A DNA stretch of 20,859 bases, from positions 1-20,859 of the forward strand of contig DAOTEJ010000044.1 in NCBI GenBank assembly GCA_035454085.1. The letters are read 5' to 3'. The notes below the pieces were generated by a model, which did no database searches, was not told where the DNA came from, and was given only the letters and a program-made list of their open reading frames with translations. The translations under genes were made by a program, and so were the position numbers. This DNA comes from DAOTEJ01 sp035454085. GTDB taxonomy: Bacteria > Pseudomonadota > Gammaproteobacteria > Burkholderiales > Burkholderiaceae_F. Below, piece after piece: positions 1-8,859 of this stretch (positions within the stretch are counted from its first letter, which is position 1; every line of letters begins with the position of its first letter).

Positions 1-1354
<1,354 letters not shown>

Positions 1355-1377
<23 letters not shown>

Positions 1378-2737
1378 GGGAGCGGCGAGCCGGCTGGCCG
1401 GCCCCCTGCTCTTCCTGAAGCGCACGCTCGACGTCGGCCTGGCCGACGCCGTCGAGGTGATCGGGCGCGATGGCCGGGCGCGCCTGGGGCGCGTGGCGGC
1501 GATCGACGAGGACCTGCTCACCATCGAGGTGCTCGAGTCCACCAGCGGGCTGAATCTGCCCGACACGGTGGTGCGCTTCACCGGCGAGCCGCTCGCCTTC
1601 GGCCTGGGCCCCGGCGTGCTGGGCCGCGTGTACAACGGCGTGGGCCAGCCCGTGGACGGCGGCCCGCCCCTGCCTGCGCACGCGAGCTATCCGATCGACG
1701 GCCTGCCTGTGAATCCGGTGGCCCGCGCCACGCCGCGCGACTTCATCGAGACCGGCATCACCGCGATCGACCTGATGAACAGCCTGGTGCGCGGACAGAA
1801 GCTGCCGATCTTCTCGGGCGGCGGCCTGCCGCACGACCGCATGGCGGCGCAGATCGCGGGCAGCGCGCGTCTGCTGTCGGAGGACGCGGGCGAGTTCGCG
1901 CTGGTGTTCGCGGGGATCGGCCTGCCGCACGACTCGGCCGAGTTCTTCCGTGCGGCGCTGGAGTCCGGCGGCGCGCTGGCGCGCACGGCGCTGTTCCTCA
2001 ACCTGGCGAGCGACTCCAGCACGCAGCGCCTGCTGACCCCGCGCTACGCGCTCACCGCCGCCGAGTACCTGGCCTTCGTGGAAGGCAAGCACGTGCTGGT
2101 GATCCTCACCGACATGACCAATTACTGCGAGGCGCTGCGCGAGGTGAGCGCCGCCAAGGGAGAGATCCCCAGCCGCAAGGGCTATCCGGGCTACATGTAC
2201 TCGGACCTGGCCACGCTGTTCGAGCGCGCGGGCTGCATCCACGGCAGCGCGGGCACGCTCACGCAGCTGTCGATCCTGTCCATGCCCTCGGACGACATCA
2301 CGCACCCCATCCCCGACCTCACCGGCTACATCACCGAGGGGCAGATCGTGCTGTCGCGCGACCTCGACCGGCGCGGCCTGTATCCGCCGATCAACGTGCT
2401 GCCCAGCCTCTCGCGCCTGATGAAGGACGGCACCGGCGGCCGCTACACGCATCCCGACCATCCGGGGCTCGCGAGCCAGCTCTACGCGGCCTACGCGCGC
2501 GCCGTTCAGACCCGCGTGCTGGCCAGCGTGGTCGGGGAGGACGGGCTGTCCGACACCGACCGGCTGTACCTGGCCTTTGGCGCGCGCTTCGAGAGCCAGC
2601 TCGTCAATCAGGCCGGGCCGCGCACCCTGGCGCAGAGCATGGACGCCGGATGGCGTCTGCTCGAGCCCCTGCCCCGCGGCGAGCTCACGCGCCTGTCGGA
2701 TGCGCAGATCGCCGCTCACCTGGGCGTGCCCGCCTGA
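1355..2737 (+). CDS. ntpB: V/A-type ATPase regulatory subunit B
   Basis: This is the non-catalytic nucleotide-binding subunit that alternates with A in the V1/A1 hexamer; 460 residues, the normal family length. The ATG at 1355 gives MKPRLLVEG; longer readings run back into the A gene without family-like sequence. Typical segments are GQPVDGGP near residue 97, PVNPVARATPRDFIETGI near 118, and PIFSGGGLPHDRMAAQIA at 151-168, which replaces the P-loop of A. Further on are LTDMTNYCEALREVSAAKGE and the conserved SLSRLMKDGTG segment. Absence of a Walker A motif is expected for B. It starts 23 bp inside ntpA and ends 36 bp before the D gene. Confidence 0.95.
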
Positions 2738-2773
2738 GCGCGGCAGCGCGTACACCCGTCCAGCCGAGCCCGC

Positions 2774-3376
2774 ATGAGCGACATCGCCCCCAGCCGCAGC
2801 GTGATCCTGGAGTTGCGCGAGGAACGCCGCGCGATGGCCGACGGGCACGCCTTCCTCGACGAGAAGTGTCTGCTGCTGGCAGGCGAGATCCTCAAGAACC
2901 TGGCGCGCCAGAACGCTCTGCGCAGCCAGGTGCAGACGCTGGCCGAGGAGGCAGCGCGGGCGCTGGCGGCGGCACTTGCGCGCCACGGGCTGGAAGCTCT
3001 GCAACTGCACGGGCCGGCCGACCTTGCCGGCAGCCAGTGGCACGCCGCAACCCGTATGCTCATGGGCGTGAAGCTCATCGATGCCGAATTCGTCCCCGTC
3101 GTTCGCCCGCCGGAGGGCGTGCTGCCGTCACGCGAGGTGGAACGGGTGGCCGAGGCGTATCTGACGCTGACCCGGTCGGCCGCCACGCTGGGCGCCGTGT
3201 CGGCCAACCTCGAGCGCCTGGCGGCCGAGTACCGCCGCGCCATCCGCCGCGCGCGTGCGCTGCACGACGTGCTGCTGCCCGAACTCGACGCCGCGGTGCT
3301 CGACATGGAGACCCGCCTCGAGGACCTCGAGCGCGAAGACGCCATCGCGATGCGCCTCGGAGCGGGCGCGGCGTGA
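2774..3376 (+). CDS. ntpD: V/A-type ATPase central stalk subunit D
   Basis: This is the rotor shaft subunit of the V1/A1 domain, expected to be a long antiparallel coiled coil inside the AB hexamer. It has 200 residues, within the family range of about 200-220. The N-terminal part (SRSVILELREERRAMADG, then EKCLLLAGEILKNLARQ) and the C-terminal helix (LERLAAEYRRAIRRARALHDVLLPEL) match the two conserved helical ends of the family. The ATG at 2774 has only a weak upstream purine stretch. It follows ntpB by 36 bp, and its TGA overlaps the GTG of the next gene as GTGA. Identification rests on position after A and B plus the conserved C-terminal helix. Confidence 0.88.
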   Translation: MSDIAPSRSVILELREERRAMADGHAFLDEKCLLLAGEILKNLARQNALRSQVQTLAEEAARALAAALARHGLEALQLHGPADLAGSQWHAATRMLMGVKLIDAEFVPVVRPPEGVLPSREVERVAEAYLTLTRSAATLGAVSANLERLAAEYRRAIRRARALHDVLLPELDAAVLDMETRLEDLEREDAIAMRLGAGAA

Positions 3377-4038
3377 CGCGGCGGGTGCAGCGCAGCGCGC
3401 TGGTGGCCGCGCCGGCCGCGCTGATGTTCGAACTGATCGACCGCGTCGAGGACTATCCGCAGTTCCTGCCCTGGTGCGTGGCGACCCGCCTGACCGAGCG
3501 CCGCGACGATCTGGTGGGCGCCACGGTCACGGTGGGCTGGAAACACCTGCGCATCGAGGTCACGACGCGCAACCCCAAGCGCGCCCCGCAGCGCATGGAG
3601 ATCCACCTCGAGGGCGGCACCTTTCGCCACTTCCTTGGCCTGTGGGAACTGCGCCCGCTTGGCGACCGCGGCTGCAAGGTCGACTTCACGCTGGAGTACG
3701 AACTCGCCCTGCCGGGCGCGGACCGGGTGGCCGGCCACCTGATCGACCACGCTGCAGACCGCATGGTCGACGCCTTCGTGGCCCGTGCCGAGGAGCACTT
3801 CCGCTCGGCGGACACCGCCGCCGCGCCCTCGGCGCCGCAGCCAAGCTCGAGCCAGGAGCCGCCCACTGCCATGACCCCGGCGATGCCTCCCGCGGCCAGT
3901 CTGCCGCTGCACGCTGCCGCGAGCGCGGCCGCAACGACCGCAGCGACCCCTCCGCCCGCGGTGCCGGACTCCGCCTCGACGACGAACCTCGCCCTGGCAG
4001 CGACGTCCGGGTCAACCTTCCCGCCTGAATCGCGTTAG
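3373..4038 (+). CDS. ratA: RatA/Coq10-family START-domain protein with Ala/Pro-rich tail
   Basis: The product has 221 residues from a GTG that overlaps the ntpD stop by 4 bp. Residues 1-146 form a polyketide cyclase/START fold of the RatA-Coq10 type: RSALVAAPAALMFELIDRVEDYPQFLPWC at the start, a central TRNPKRAPQRMEIHLEGGTFRHFLGLWEL strand pair, and a C-terminal helix with AADRMVDAFVARAEEHF. In this family E. coli RatA was reported to affect ribosome subunit association, while Coq10 relatives bind ubiquinone; the sequence does not choose between them. Residues 147-221 are a low-complexity Ala/Pro/Ser/Thr tail not usual for the family (about 145-150 residues). The common ratA neighbours smpB and rnfH are absent; coupling to a V-ATPase operon is odd. 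The fold is confident, the job is not. Confidence 0.85.
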   Translation: MTRRVQRSALVAAPAALMFELIDRVEDYPQFLPWCVATRLTERRDDLVGATVTVGWKHLRIEVTTRNPKRAPQRMEIHLEGGTFRHFLGLWELRPLGDRGCKVDFTLEYELALPGADRVAGHLIDHAADRMVDAFVARAEEHFRSADTAAAPSAPQPSSSQEPPTAMTPAMPPAASLPLHAAASAAATTAATPPPAVPDSASTTNLALAATSGSTFPPESR

Positions 4039-4041
4039 AGT
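4036..4041 (+). promoter_or_regulatory. Possible -10 element TAGAGT before first cytochrome
   Basis: TAGAGT lies 59 bases before the ATG of the first cytochrome and overlaps the stop codon of the upstream gene. The same (C/T)TAGA(C/G)T pattern recurs before the second cytochrome, purT and the aldehyde dehydrogenase. No good -35 hexamer is visible, so the call rests on the recurrence alone. Confidence 0.3.
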
Positions 4042-4100
4042 CTGCACGGGCCGCAGTGCGCTTTGCGTTGCGCCCGTTCACCACCCTCCGGGAGAACCGA

Positions 4101-4382
4101 ATGAAGACGATCCTCGGCGCCGTTGCGGCGCTCGGCCTGATCACCGTATCGGGCGCCGCGCTGGCCCAGGACGCGACGGCCAAGGCAGGCTGCAACACCT
4201 GCCATGCCCTCGACACCAAGAAGATGGGTCCGTCGTTCAAGGACATCGCCGCCAAGTTCAAGGGCAAGGCCGATGCCGAGAAGGAACTGGTCGCCCGCTT
4301 GACGGCCGGCAAGGGCCACCCCGCCGTGAAGGCCCCGGCGGACGACGTAGCTGCGGCCGTGAAGTGGGTCCTTTCGCAGTAG
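4101..4382 (+). CDS. Small periplasmic cytochrome c (copy 1), no canonical distal Met
   Basis: This is a 93-residue secreted monohaem c-type cytochrome, an electron carrier in the periplasm. The ATG at 4101 is preceded by GGAGA at 4091-4095; the longer GTG reading would break the signal peptide. Residues 1-22 are a signal peptide ending ALA. The haem site CNTCH is at 31-35, followed by a class I/c551-like core (KKMGPSFKDIAAKFKGKADAEKEL) and the C-terminal helix VKWVLSQ. In c551-type proteins the sixth iron ligand is a Met in a GPIPMPP-like loop. Here that loop is shortened to AGKGHPAVKAPAD with no Met; His73 is the only obvious candidate, and Met42 aligns with the non-ligand Met of the KMVGP-type segment. 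A near copy follows 135 bp downstream. The redox partner is unknown. Confidence 0.9.
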   Translation: MKTILGAVAALGLITVSGAALAQDATAKAGCNTCHALDTKKMGPSFKDIAAKFKGKADAEKELVARLTAGKGHPAVKAPADDVAAAVKWVLSQ

Positions 4383-4389
4383 TCCGGGC

Positions 4390-4419
4390 CTCACCGGCGC
4401 CCTGACCTGCGCCGGTGAG
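4390..4419 (+). terminator. Perfect hairpin after first cytochrome gene
   Basis: Arms 4390-4400 and 4409-4419 are perfect 11-bp complements (CTCACCGGCGC / GCGCCGGTGAG) around an 8-base loop, 7 bases after the stop codon. There is no T-run after it, so it may be a weak terminator, an mRNA 3'-end stabiliser or an attenuating hairpin between the two cytochrome genes. Confidence 0.5.
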
Positions 4420-4450
4420 CTAGGGCCTCGTCGCCGCGGCCTGCAGCCGC

Positions 4451-4456
4451 TAGACT
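4451..4456 (+). promoter_or_regulatory. Possible -10 element TAGACT before second cytochrome
   Basis: TAGACT sits 61 bases before the ATG of the second cytochrome, almost the same distance as TAGAGT before the first one. This suggests that the duplication carried its promoter along. No convincing -35 hexamer is seen. Confidence 0.3.
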
Positions 4457-4517
4457 TGCGCCGCTTTGCCAGCATCCTGCGCCGATCCGGCGCCCTGTCC
4501 ACTCATTGGGAGAGTCC

Positions 4518-4799
4518 ATGAAGAAGATCGTTCTCGCCGCTGCCGCTGCCGCCCTGATGGGCGCCACGGGTGCCGCCCTGGCGCAAGACGCCACCGCCAA
4601 GCTCGGCTGCAATACCTGCCACGCCCTCGACACCAAGAAGATGGGTCCGTCGTTCAAGGACATCGCCGCCAAGTTCAAGGGCAAGGCCGATGCCGAGAAG
4701 GAACTCGTGGCCAAGCTCATGGCCGGCAAGGGTCACCCCGCCGCCAAGGGCTCGGAGGCCGACGTGGCCGCCGCCGTGAAGTGGGTTCTGGCGCAGTAA
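4518..4799 (+). CDS. Small periplasmic cytochrome c (copy 2), no canonical distal Met
   Basis: This is the paralogue of the preceding cytochrome and has the same length, 93 residues. The ATG at 4518 follows GGGAGAG at 4508-4514. The signal peptide ends at ALA (20-22), and the haem-binding CNTCH is at 31-35. Residues 36-63 are identical to copy 1 and the matching 83 bases of DNA are also identical, while the signal peptides and C-termini differ. The ligand loop again reads AGKGHPAAKG, without the usual Met. Met68 in LMAGKGHP falls before the ligand loop when aligned with c551 and is Thr in copy 1, so it is an unlikely shared ligand; His73 is conserved in both. It is followed by a strong terminator. 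Confidence 0.9.
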   Translation: MKKIVLAAAAAALMGATGAALAQDATAKLGCNTCHALDTKKMGPSFKDIAAKFKGKADAEKELVAKLMAGKGHPAAKGSEADVAAAVKWVLAQ

Positions 4800-4815
4800 G
4801 CCGCACCGCTGTAGC

Positions 4816-4845
4816 AAGAGGGCCGGTCACCGACCGGCCCTTTTT
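4816..4845 (+). terminator. Rho-independent terminator after second cytochrome
   Basis: GGGCCGGTC (4820-4828) and GACCGGCCC (4832-4840) form a perfect 9-bp stem with a 3-base loop, followed at once by TTTTT. A flanking A-run (4816-4817) can pair with the T-run. It lies 17 bases after the stop codon and separates the cytochromes from purT. Confidence 0.9.
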
Positions 4846-4873
4846 CATTGCCCGCGCGCGGCGTGCGCCTTGC

Positions 4874-4879
4874 TAGAGT
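4874..4879 (+). promoter_or_regulatory. Possible -10 element TAGAGT before purT
   Basis: TAGAGT lies just after the terminator and 32 bases before the purT ATG, where a promoter is needed because the upstream unit ends at the terminator. It matches the TAGA(C/G)T pattern seen before the cytochromes. No clear -35 is seen. Confidence 0.35.
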
Positions 4880-4911
4880 GCCGGCCGCCTCCCCCTGCTC
4901 ACGGATCGCCC

Positions 4912-6144
4912 ATGACCACCTCCCCGGAACTCGACCGCCTGCGCCCGACCCTGGGCACGCCGCTCAGCGCGGCGGCTGTGCGGGTGATGCTGCTGGGCTC
5001 GGGGGAACTCGGCAAGGAAGTGAGCATCGCGCTGCAGCGCCTGGGCTGCGAGGTGATCGCGGTGGACCGCTACGCCCACGCCCCGGCCCATCAGGTTGCG
5101 CACCGGGCGCACGTGATCGCGATGAGCGACGGCGCCGCGCTGCGTGCCCTGATCGAGGCCGAGCGCCCGCACATCGTGGTGCCCGAGATCGAAGCCATCG
5201 CCACCGACGAGCTCGAGGCCATCGAGCGCGAGGGAATCGCCCGCGTGGTCCCCACGGCCCGCGCGGCACGCCTGACCATGAACCGCGAGGGCATACGCCG
5301 CCTGGCCGCCGAGGAACTCGGCCTGCCCACCTCGCCATACCGCTTCGCCGACTCGCTGGCCGAACTGCGCGAGGCCGTGAACGCCGTGGGGCTGCCCTGC
5401 GTGATCAAGCCGGTGATGTCCTCGTCGGGCAAGGGGCAGAGCAAGATCGACCGGGCCGAGCAGATCGAGGCGGCCTGGAACTACGCGCAGGCCGGGGGTC
5501 GCGTGGCCCTGGGCCGGGTGATCGCCGAGGGCTACATCGACTTCGACTACGAGATCACCCTGCTCACCGTGCGCGCGCTCGACGCCGAGGGCGCCGTCCG
5601 TACGCACTTCTGCGAGCCCGTGGGCCACGTGCAGGTCGCTGGCGACTACGTCGAAAGCTGGCAGCCGCATCCCATGTCGCCCGCCGCGCTTGCCCTGGCT
5701 CAGGACTACGCCGCGCGCGTGACGGCCGCCCTGGGCGGACTGGGCCTGTTCGGCGTGGAGTTCTTCGTGAAGGGCGACACGGTGTGGTTCTCCGAGGTCA
5801 GTCCGCGCCCGCACGACACAGGCATGGTCACGATGGTCACCCAGTGGGCCAACGAGTTCGAACTGCACGCGCGCGCCCTGCTCGGTCTGCCCGTGGATGC
5901 GAGCCTGCGCAACCCCGGCGCGAGTGCCGTGATCTACGGCGGAGTGGACGCCGGGGCACTGGCCTTCGAGGGCGTGGCCGAGGCGCTCGCCGTGCCGGGC
6001 GCGGAACTGCGCCTGTTCGGCAAGCCCGAGTCCTACGTCAAGCGGCGCATGGGCGTTGCGCTGGCCCACGCGGACACGGTGGAAGAGGCGCGGCGGCGCG
6101 CCAAGGCCGCGGCTGCCGCCGTGCGCCCGCGGCCCTCAGCCTGA
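4912..6144 (+). CDS. purT: Formate-dependent GAR transformylase (phosphoribosylglycinamide formyltransferase 2)
   Basis: PurT makes formyl-GAR from GAR, formate and ATP in purine synthesis, without folate; it is cytoplasmic. The product has 410 residues against about 392 in E. coli; the ATG at 4912 gives MTTSPELDRLRPTLGTPL, and the upstream part of the frame is unrelated sequence. The N-terminal pre-ATP-grasp domain has MLLGSGELGKEV (26-37) and VPEIEAIATDEL (90-101). The ATP-grasp domain has VIKPVMSSSGKGQS (164-177), the metal-binding region GVEFFVKGD and FSEVSPRPHDTGMVT (293-307), and the C-terminal FGKPESYVKRRMGVALA (369-385). The motif set is complete, so it should be active. It seems to be a single-gene unit, with a terminator before it and a separate promoter after it. 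Confidence 0.97.
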   Translation: MTTSPELDRLRPTLGTPLSAAAVRVMLLGSGELGKEVSIALQRLGCEVIAVDRYAHAPAHQVAHRAHVIAMSDGAALRALIEAERPHIVVPEIEAIATDELEAIEREGIARVVPTARAARLTMNREGIRRLAAEELGLPTSPYRFADSLAELREAVNAVGLPCVIKPVMSSSGKGQSKIDRAEQIEAAWNYAQAGGRVALGRVIAEGYIDFDYEITLLTVRALDAEGAVRTHFCEPVGHVQVAGDYVESWQPHPMSPAALALAQDYAARVTAALGGLGLFGVEFFVKGDTVWFSEVSPRPHDTGMVTMVTQWANEFELHARALLGLPVDASLRNPGASAVIYGGVDAGALAFEGVAEALAVPGAELRLFGKPESYVKRRMGVALAHADTVEEARRRAKAAAAAVRPRPSA

Positions 6145-6195
6145 AGCAGCGCGCACCGGCCCTCGCGGCTAGACGCGATCCGCGCCCCCTGCCAG

Positions 6196-6208
6196 GGCTC
6201 GCGGAGCC
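6196..6208. promoter_or_regulatory. 13-bp palindrome upstream of response regulator
   Basis: GGCTC-GCG-GAGCC is a perfect inverted repeat with 5-bp arms, just upstream of the putative -10 box of the response regulator gene. It could be an operator or a small hairpin ending purT transcripts; there is no T-run. Short GC-rich palindromes arise often by chance in such DNA. Confidence 0.2.
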
Positions 6209-6213
6209 GCCAC

Positions 6214-6219
6214 TACAAT
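6214..6219 (+). promoter_or_regulatory. -10 box TACAAT giving a possibly leaderless mRNA
   Basis: TACAAT differs from the TATAAT consensus at one base and stands out in GC-rich DNA. The ATG of the response regulator begins 7 bases after its end, where transcription would normally start. There is no Shine-Dalgarno before the ATG, which fits a leaderless message. The best -35-like match, CTGCCA (6189-6194), needs a long 19-bp spacer. Confidence 0.5.
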
Positions 6220-6225
6220 GACCGC

Positions 6226-6882
6226 ATGAAGATCCTGATCGTCGACGACCACTCGCTGATCACCGCGGCGCTATCGGCCATGGTGCTGGATCTGGACGAC
6301 GAGGTCGAGGTGCATACCGCCGGCGCGGCGCAGCCCGCGCTGGAGTTGGTGCGCGCCCACCCGGACGCCGATCTTCTGCTGCTCGACCTGAACCTGCCAG
6401 GCGTCGAGGGCACTGAACTGCTCGAGACCATCGTGGCGGGCAACACCGAGCTCAAGATTCTGGTGCTGTCCGGCGTGCAGGACCAGCGCAGCGTGATGCG
6501 CGTCCTGCAGCTTGGCGCGGCGGGCTTCGTGCCCAAGAGCATGGACTCGGACGTGCTGCTCACCGCCATCCGCTTCGTGCTCGGCGGCGGCGTCTACATC
6601 CCTTCCGGCCTGCTCGCCGAGGCGCAGCGCTCGGGTCTGCTGGCCGCGCCCACGCCTGCCGAGGCGGGCCTGGCGGGCAGCCGCGTGGAACTCACCGACC
6701 GGCAGCGCGACGTGCTCATGTGCCTGGCGCGCGGCGCCCCCATCAAGCTCATCTGCCGCGAGCTCAACCTCAGCGAAGGCACGGTCAAGACGCACGTCAC
6801 GGCCATCTACCGCGCCTTTGGCGCGAACAACCGCACCGAGGCCCTGCTGGCGGCGCGCCGCCACGGCTACGACGTGAGCTGA
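6226..6882 (+). CDS. NarL/FixJ-family response regulator
   Basis: This is a 218-residue two-component transcription regulator. The N-terminal receiver domain (1-120) has the acidic pair D7-D8, phosphoacceptor D54 in LLLLDLNLPG, S82 in VLSG and K104 in VPKS. The C-terminal LuxR-type HTH (about 152-214) reads LTDRQRDVLMCLARG, then IKLICRELNLSEGTVKTHVTAIYRAFG and NRTEALLAA. All phosphorylation residues are present, so it should be switchable. The gene converges with the hybrid kinase gene, with only 7 bases between the stops, so that kinase is the natural partner candidate, though convergent rather than co-transcribed. Its target genes are unknown. Confidence 0.95.
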   Translation: MKILIVDDHSLITAALSAMVLDLDDEVEVHTAGAAQPALELVRAHPDADLLLLDLNLPGVEGTELLETIVAGNTELKILVLSGVQDQRSVMRVLQLGAAGFVPKSMDSDVLLTAIRFVLGGGVYIPSGLLAEAQRSGLLAAPTPAEAGLAGSRVELTDRQRDVLMCLARGAPIKLICRELNLSEGTVKTHVTAIYRAFGANNRTEALLAARRHGYDVS

Positions 6883-6889
6883 GTCCGGC

Positions 6890-8857
6890 TCAGGGACGGC
6901 CGGCTTCCTGGGGATGCAGGTTCGCCAGGCCCAGCTGCACCGCGATCGCGTTGTTGAGCACCGCCGGCGTGGTGGGCTTTTGCAGCACCAGCGGCTCCTC
7001 GGTGCGCGAGCGCGCGATGGCATGCGCCTGGGTGGGATTGAGCGCAATGCGCTCGCGCATGACGCGCTGGAACTGCGACTGCACCTCCGCCGCGGCCACC
7101 GCGGTGAGCACCACTGCCGGCACGGGCGCGCCGAGGATCTCGCGGATGCGGAAGATGGTCTCGACGCCGCTGACCGAGTGCGGTCCGAGGTTCTGGTCGG
7201 CCACGATCGCATCCACCTTCTCGTGCATCGACAGGCTGCGGATCAGCGCGGCGTTGAAGCCATTGCCCGCCACGACCTCCGCCCCCCAGGAGCGCAGCAG
7301 CCGCGTCAGGCTGTTGAGGATCTCGGCGTTGTCCTCGACCAGCGCGATGGTGTGGCCCGTCAGAGGGCGCAGCAGCCAGCTCAGGGTGTCGGGGGCGCCG
7401 CGGCCCTGGCGGCGCGGAGCGCTGCTGGCCGGGACCACGAGCCTGAACATGGTGCCCCGGCCCGGCCGGGTGGCGATGGCCAGCGGCACATCGAGCAGGC
7501 GGCAGATGCGCCGCACGATCGACAGGCCCAGCCCGAAGCCCGCGCCGCTGTTCTCGGCGCGGGAGCTCTCGCCACGGTAGAACTCCTCGAAGATGCGCTC
7601 CACCTCGTGGCTCGCGATGCCGGCGCCGGTGTCCCACACCTCGAGCATCACCTTGCCGCCCGGGCGCACGCGGGCGGCGAGCAGCACGCCGCCCTGGCTC
7701 GTGTAGCGGATCGCGTTGGCCAGCAGATTGCGCAGCACACGCTGCATCAGCAGGCTGTCGGTCTGCAGTGAACGGCGGCTGCGGCGCACCCTCAGCACCA
7801 GTCCCTTCGAGGCGGCGATCGGCGAGAACTCCTGCTCGAGCGTGTTGAACAGTTCGTCGATCGGCACGGCATCGATCTTGGGTTCGATCGCGCCCGAGTC
7901 GAGGCGCGAGATCTCCAGCAACTCCTCCACAAGCTTGGACAGCGAATCGACCGCCGAGGACAGATTGGTGATCAGCGACACCACCGGGCCTTCGGCGCGC
8001 TTGCGCAGCAGCGACACGTAGATGCCGATCGCCTGCAGCGGCTGGCGCAGGTCGTGGCTGGCGGCGGCGAAGAATTGCGAGCGCGAGCGCGTGGCAGCCT
8101 CGGCGGCCTTGCGTGCCTCTTCGGCAGCGCGCTTCTCGGTGAGCAACTGCTCGACCAGCAGTTCGTTCTCGTGATTGGTCTTGACCGCTTCGCGTACCGC
8201 CTCGCCGAAGCGCCGACCGAAGAAGAGACTGAAGGCGAACACCCCGGCCATGGCGGCGGCGGCCACCAGGTAGTTGGCGTCCGCCTCCCAGGCCATGCGG
8301 ATGGGCAGCGGCACCAGGGCGGGGAACATGTAGGCGTGAAAGGCCGGTCGCCACGCCGCAAACAGGGTGAGCGAACCGAAGGCCACGCCCAGCACCAGCA
8401 CCACGACCACCAGTTGCAGCGCCGGGTCGCCGCTGGGGAAGAAGGCGGCTCCGGCCACGCCCCACAGCACGCCGGCCAGCGCTGCCTGCCAGGTCCAGCG
8501 CCGGCCCCAGGCGCGCACGAAGCTCACCCGGTCGTCGGCTGCGGCGTAGACCCGTGCCAGGCGCAGGCGCAGGATCGCCTCGAAGAAGATCGCGGCGAGC
8601 CACAGCCCCATCCACTCGCTCGGCACGCGCGACCACAGCGCCGCCGCGAGGATGGCCGCGCCAGAGACGCTGCCCAGCACCGAGGCCGGCACCTGCTTGA
8701 GCACCGCGCCCAGCACGCCGGCCTGCACCTCGATGTCGCGCTGCTCTGGCGTCAGCGGCCCCAGGCCGAAGCGCGTGAGCGGCCCGGTGGCATCGAGTGG
8801 CTGGGTGAGTGCGTCAGCCGAGCTCGGAGCGCCCTGCTTCGCGCGCTGTTCGCTCAT
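6890..8857 (-). CDS. Membrane hybrid sensor histidine kinase/response regulator
   Basis: The product has 655 residues. The start is the ATG at 8857 (MSEQRAKQG), 2 bases after the aldehyde dehydrogenase stop. Residues about 58-214 contain roughly six hydrophobic segments forming an integral-membrane sensor that I cannot assign to a named domain. A short coiled coil (225-258) leads to the dimerisation/phosphoacceptor helix ASHDLRQPLQAIGIY with His268. The ATPase domain has N381 in NLLANAIRYTSQGG, DTGAGI (409-414) and GAGFGLGLSIV. A C-terminal receiver domain (about 500-645) has phosphoacceptor D554 in IVADQNLG and K627 in LQKPTTP. The stretch between its beta-4 and beta-5 strands is longer than usual. 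It is probably co-expressed with the dehydrogenase and may signal to the convergent NarL regulator; the stimulus is unknown. Confidence 0.93.
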   Translation of the reverse strand: MSEQRAKQGAPSSADALTQPLDATGPLTRFGLGPLTPEQRDIEVQAGVLGAVLKQVPASVLGSVSGAAILAAALWSRVPSEWMGLWLAAIFFEAILRLRLARVYAAADDRVSFVRAWGRRWTWQAALAGVLWGVAGAAFFPSGDPALQLVVVVLVLGVAFGSLTLFAAWRPAFHAYMFPALVPLPIRMAWEADANYLVAAAAMAGVFAFSLFFGRRFGEAVREAVKTNHENELLVEQLLTEKRAAEEARKAAEAATRSRSQFFAAASHDLRQPLQAIGIYVSLLRKRAEGPVVSLITNLSSAVDSLSKLVEELLEISRLDSGAIEPKIDAVPIDELFNTLEQEFSPIAASKGLVLRVRRSRRSLQTDSLLMQRVLRNLLANAIRYTSQGGVLLAARVRPGGKVMLEVWDTGAGIASHEVERIFEEFYRGESSRAENSGAGFGLGLSIVRRICRLLDVPLAIATRPGRGTMFRLVVPASSAPRRQGRGAPDTLSWLLRPLTGHTIALVEDNAEILNSLTRLLRSWGAEVVAGNGFNAALIRSLSMHEKVDAIVADQNLGPHSVSGVETIFRIREILGAPVPAVVLTAVAAAEVQSQFQRVMRERIALNPTQAHAIARSRTEEPLVLQKPTTPAVLNNAIAVQLGLANLHPQEAGRP

Positions 8858-8859
8858 GC

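Noticed and set aside
3373..4038. The START-domain gene as the toxin of a toxin-antitoxin pair
   Set aside because: No antitoxin-like small gene lies next to it, and family members are often lipid or quinone binders. Only the fold is supported.
4056..4100. Upstream GTG start for cytochrome copy 1
   Set aside because: It would put 15 basic and polar residues in front of a clear signal peptide, and the GGAGA ribosome site fits the ATG at 4101.
6879..6893. CTGAG-TCCGG-CTCAG inverted repeat at the junction of the convergent response regulator and kinase genes
   Set aside because: The stem is only 5 bp, has no T-run on either side and contains both stop codons, so it can arise from the meeting of the two stops. 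It is too weak to call a bidirectional terminator.
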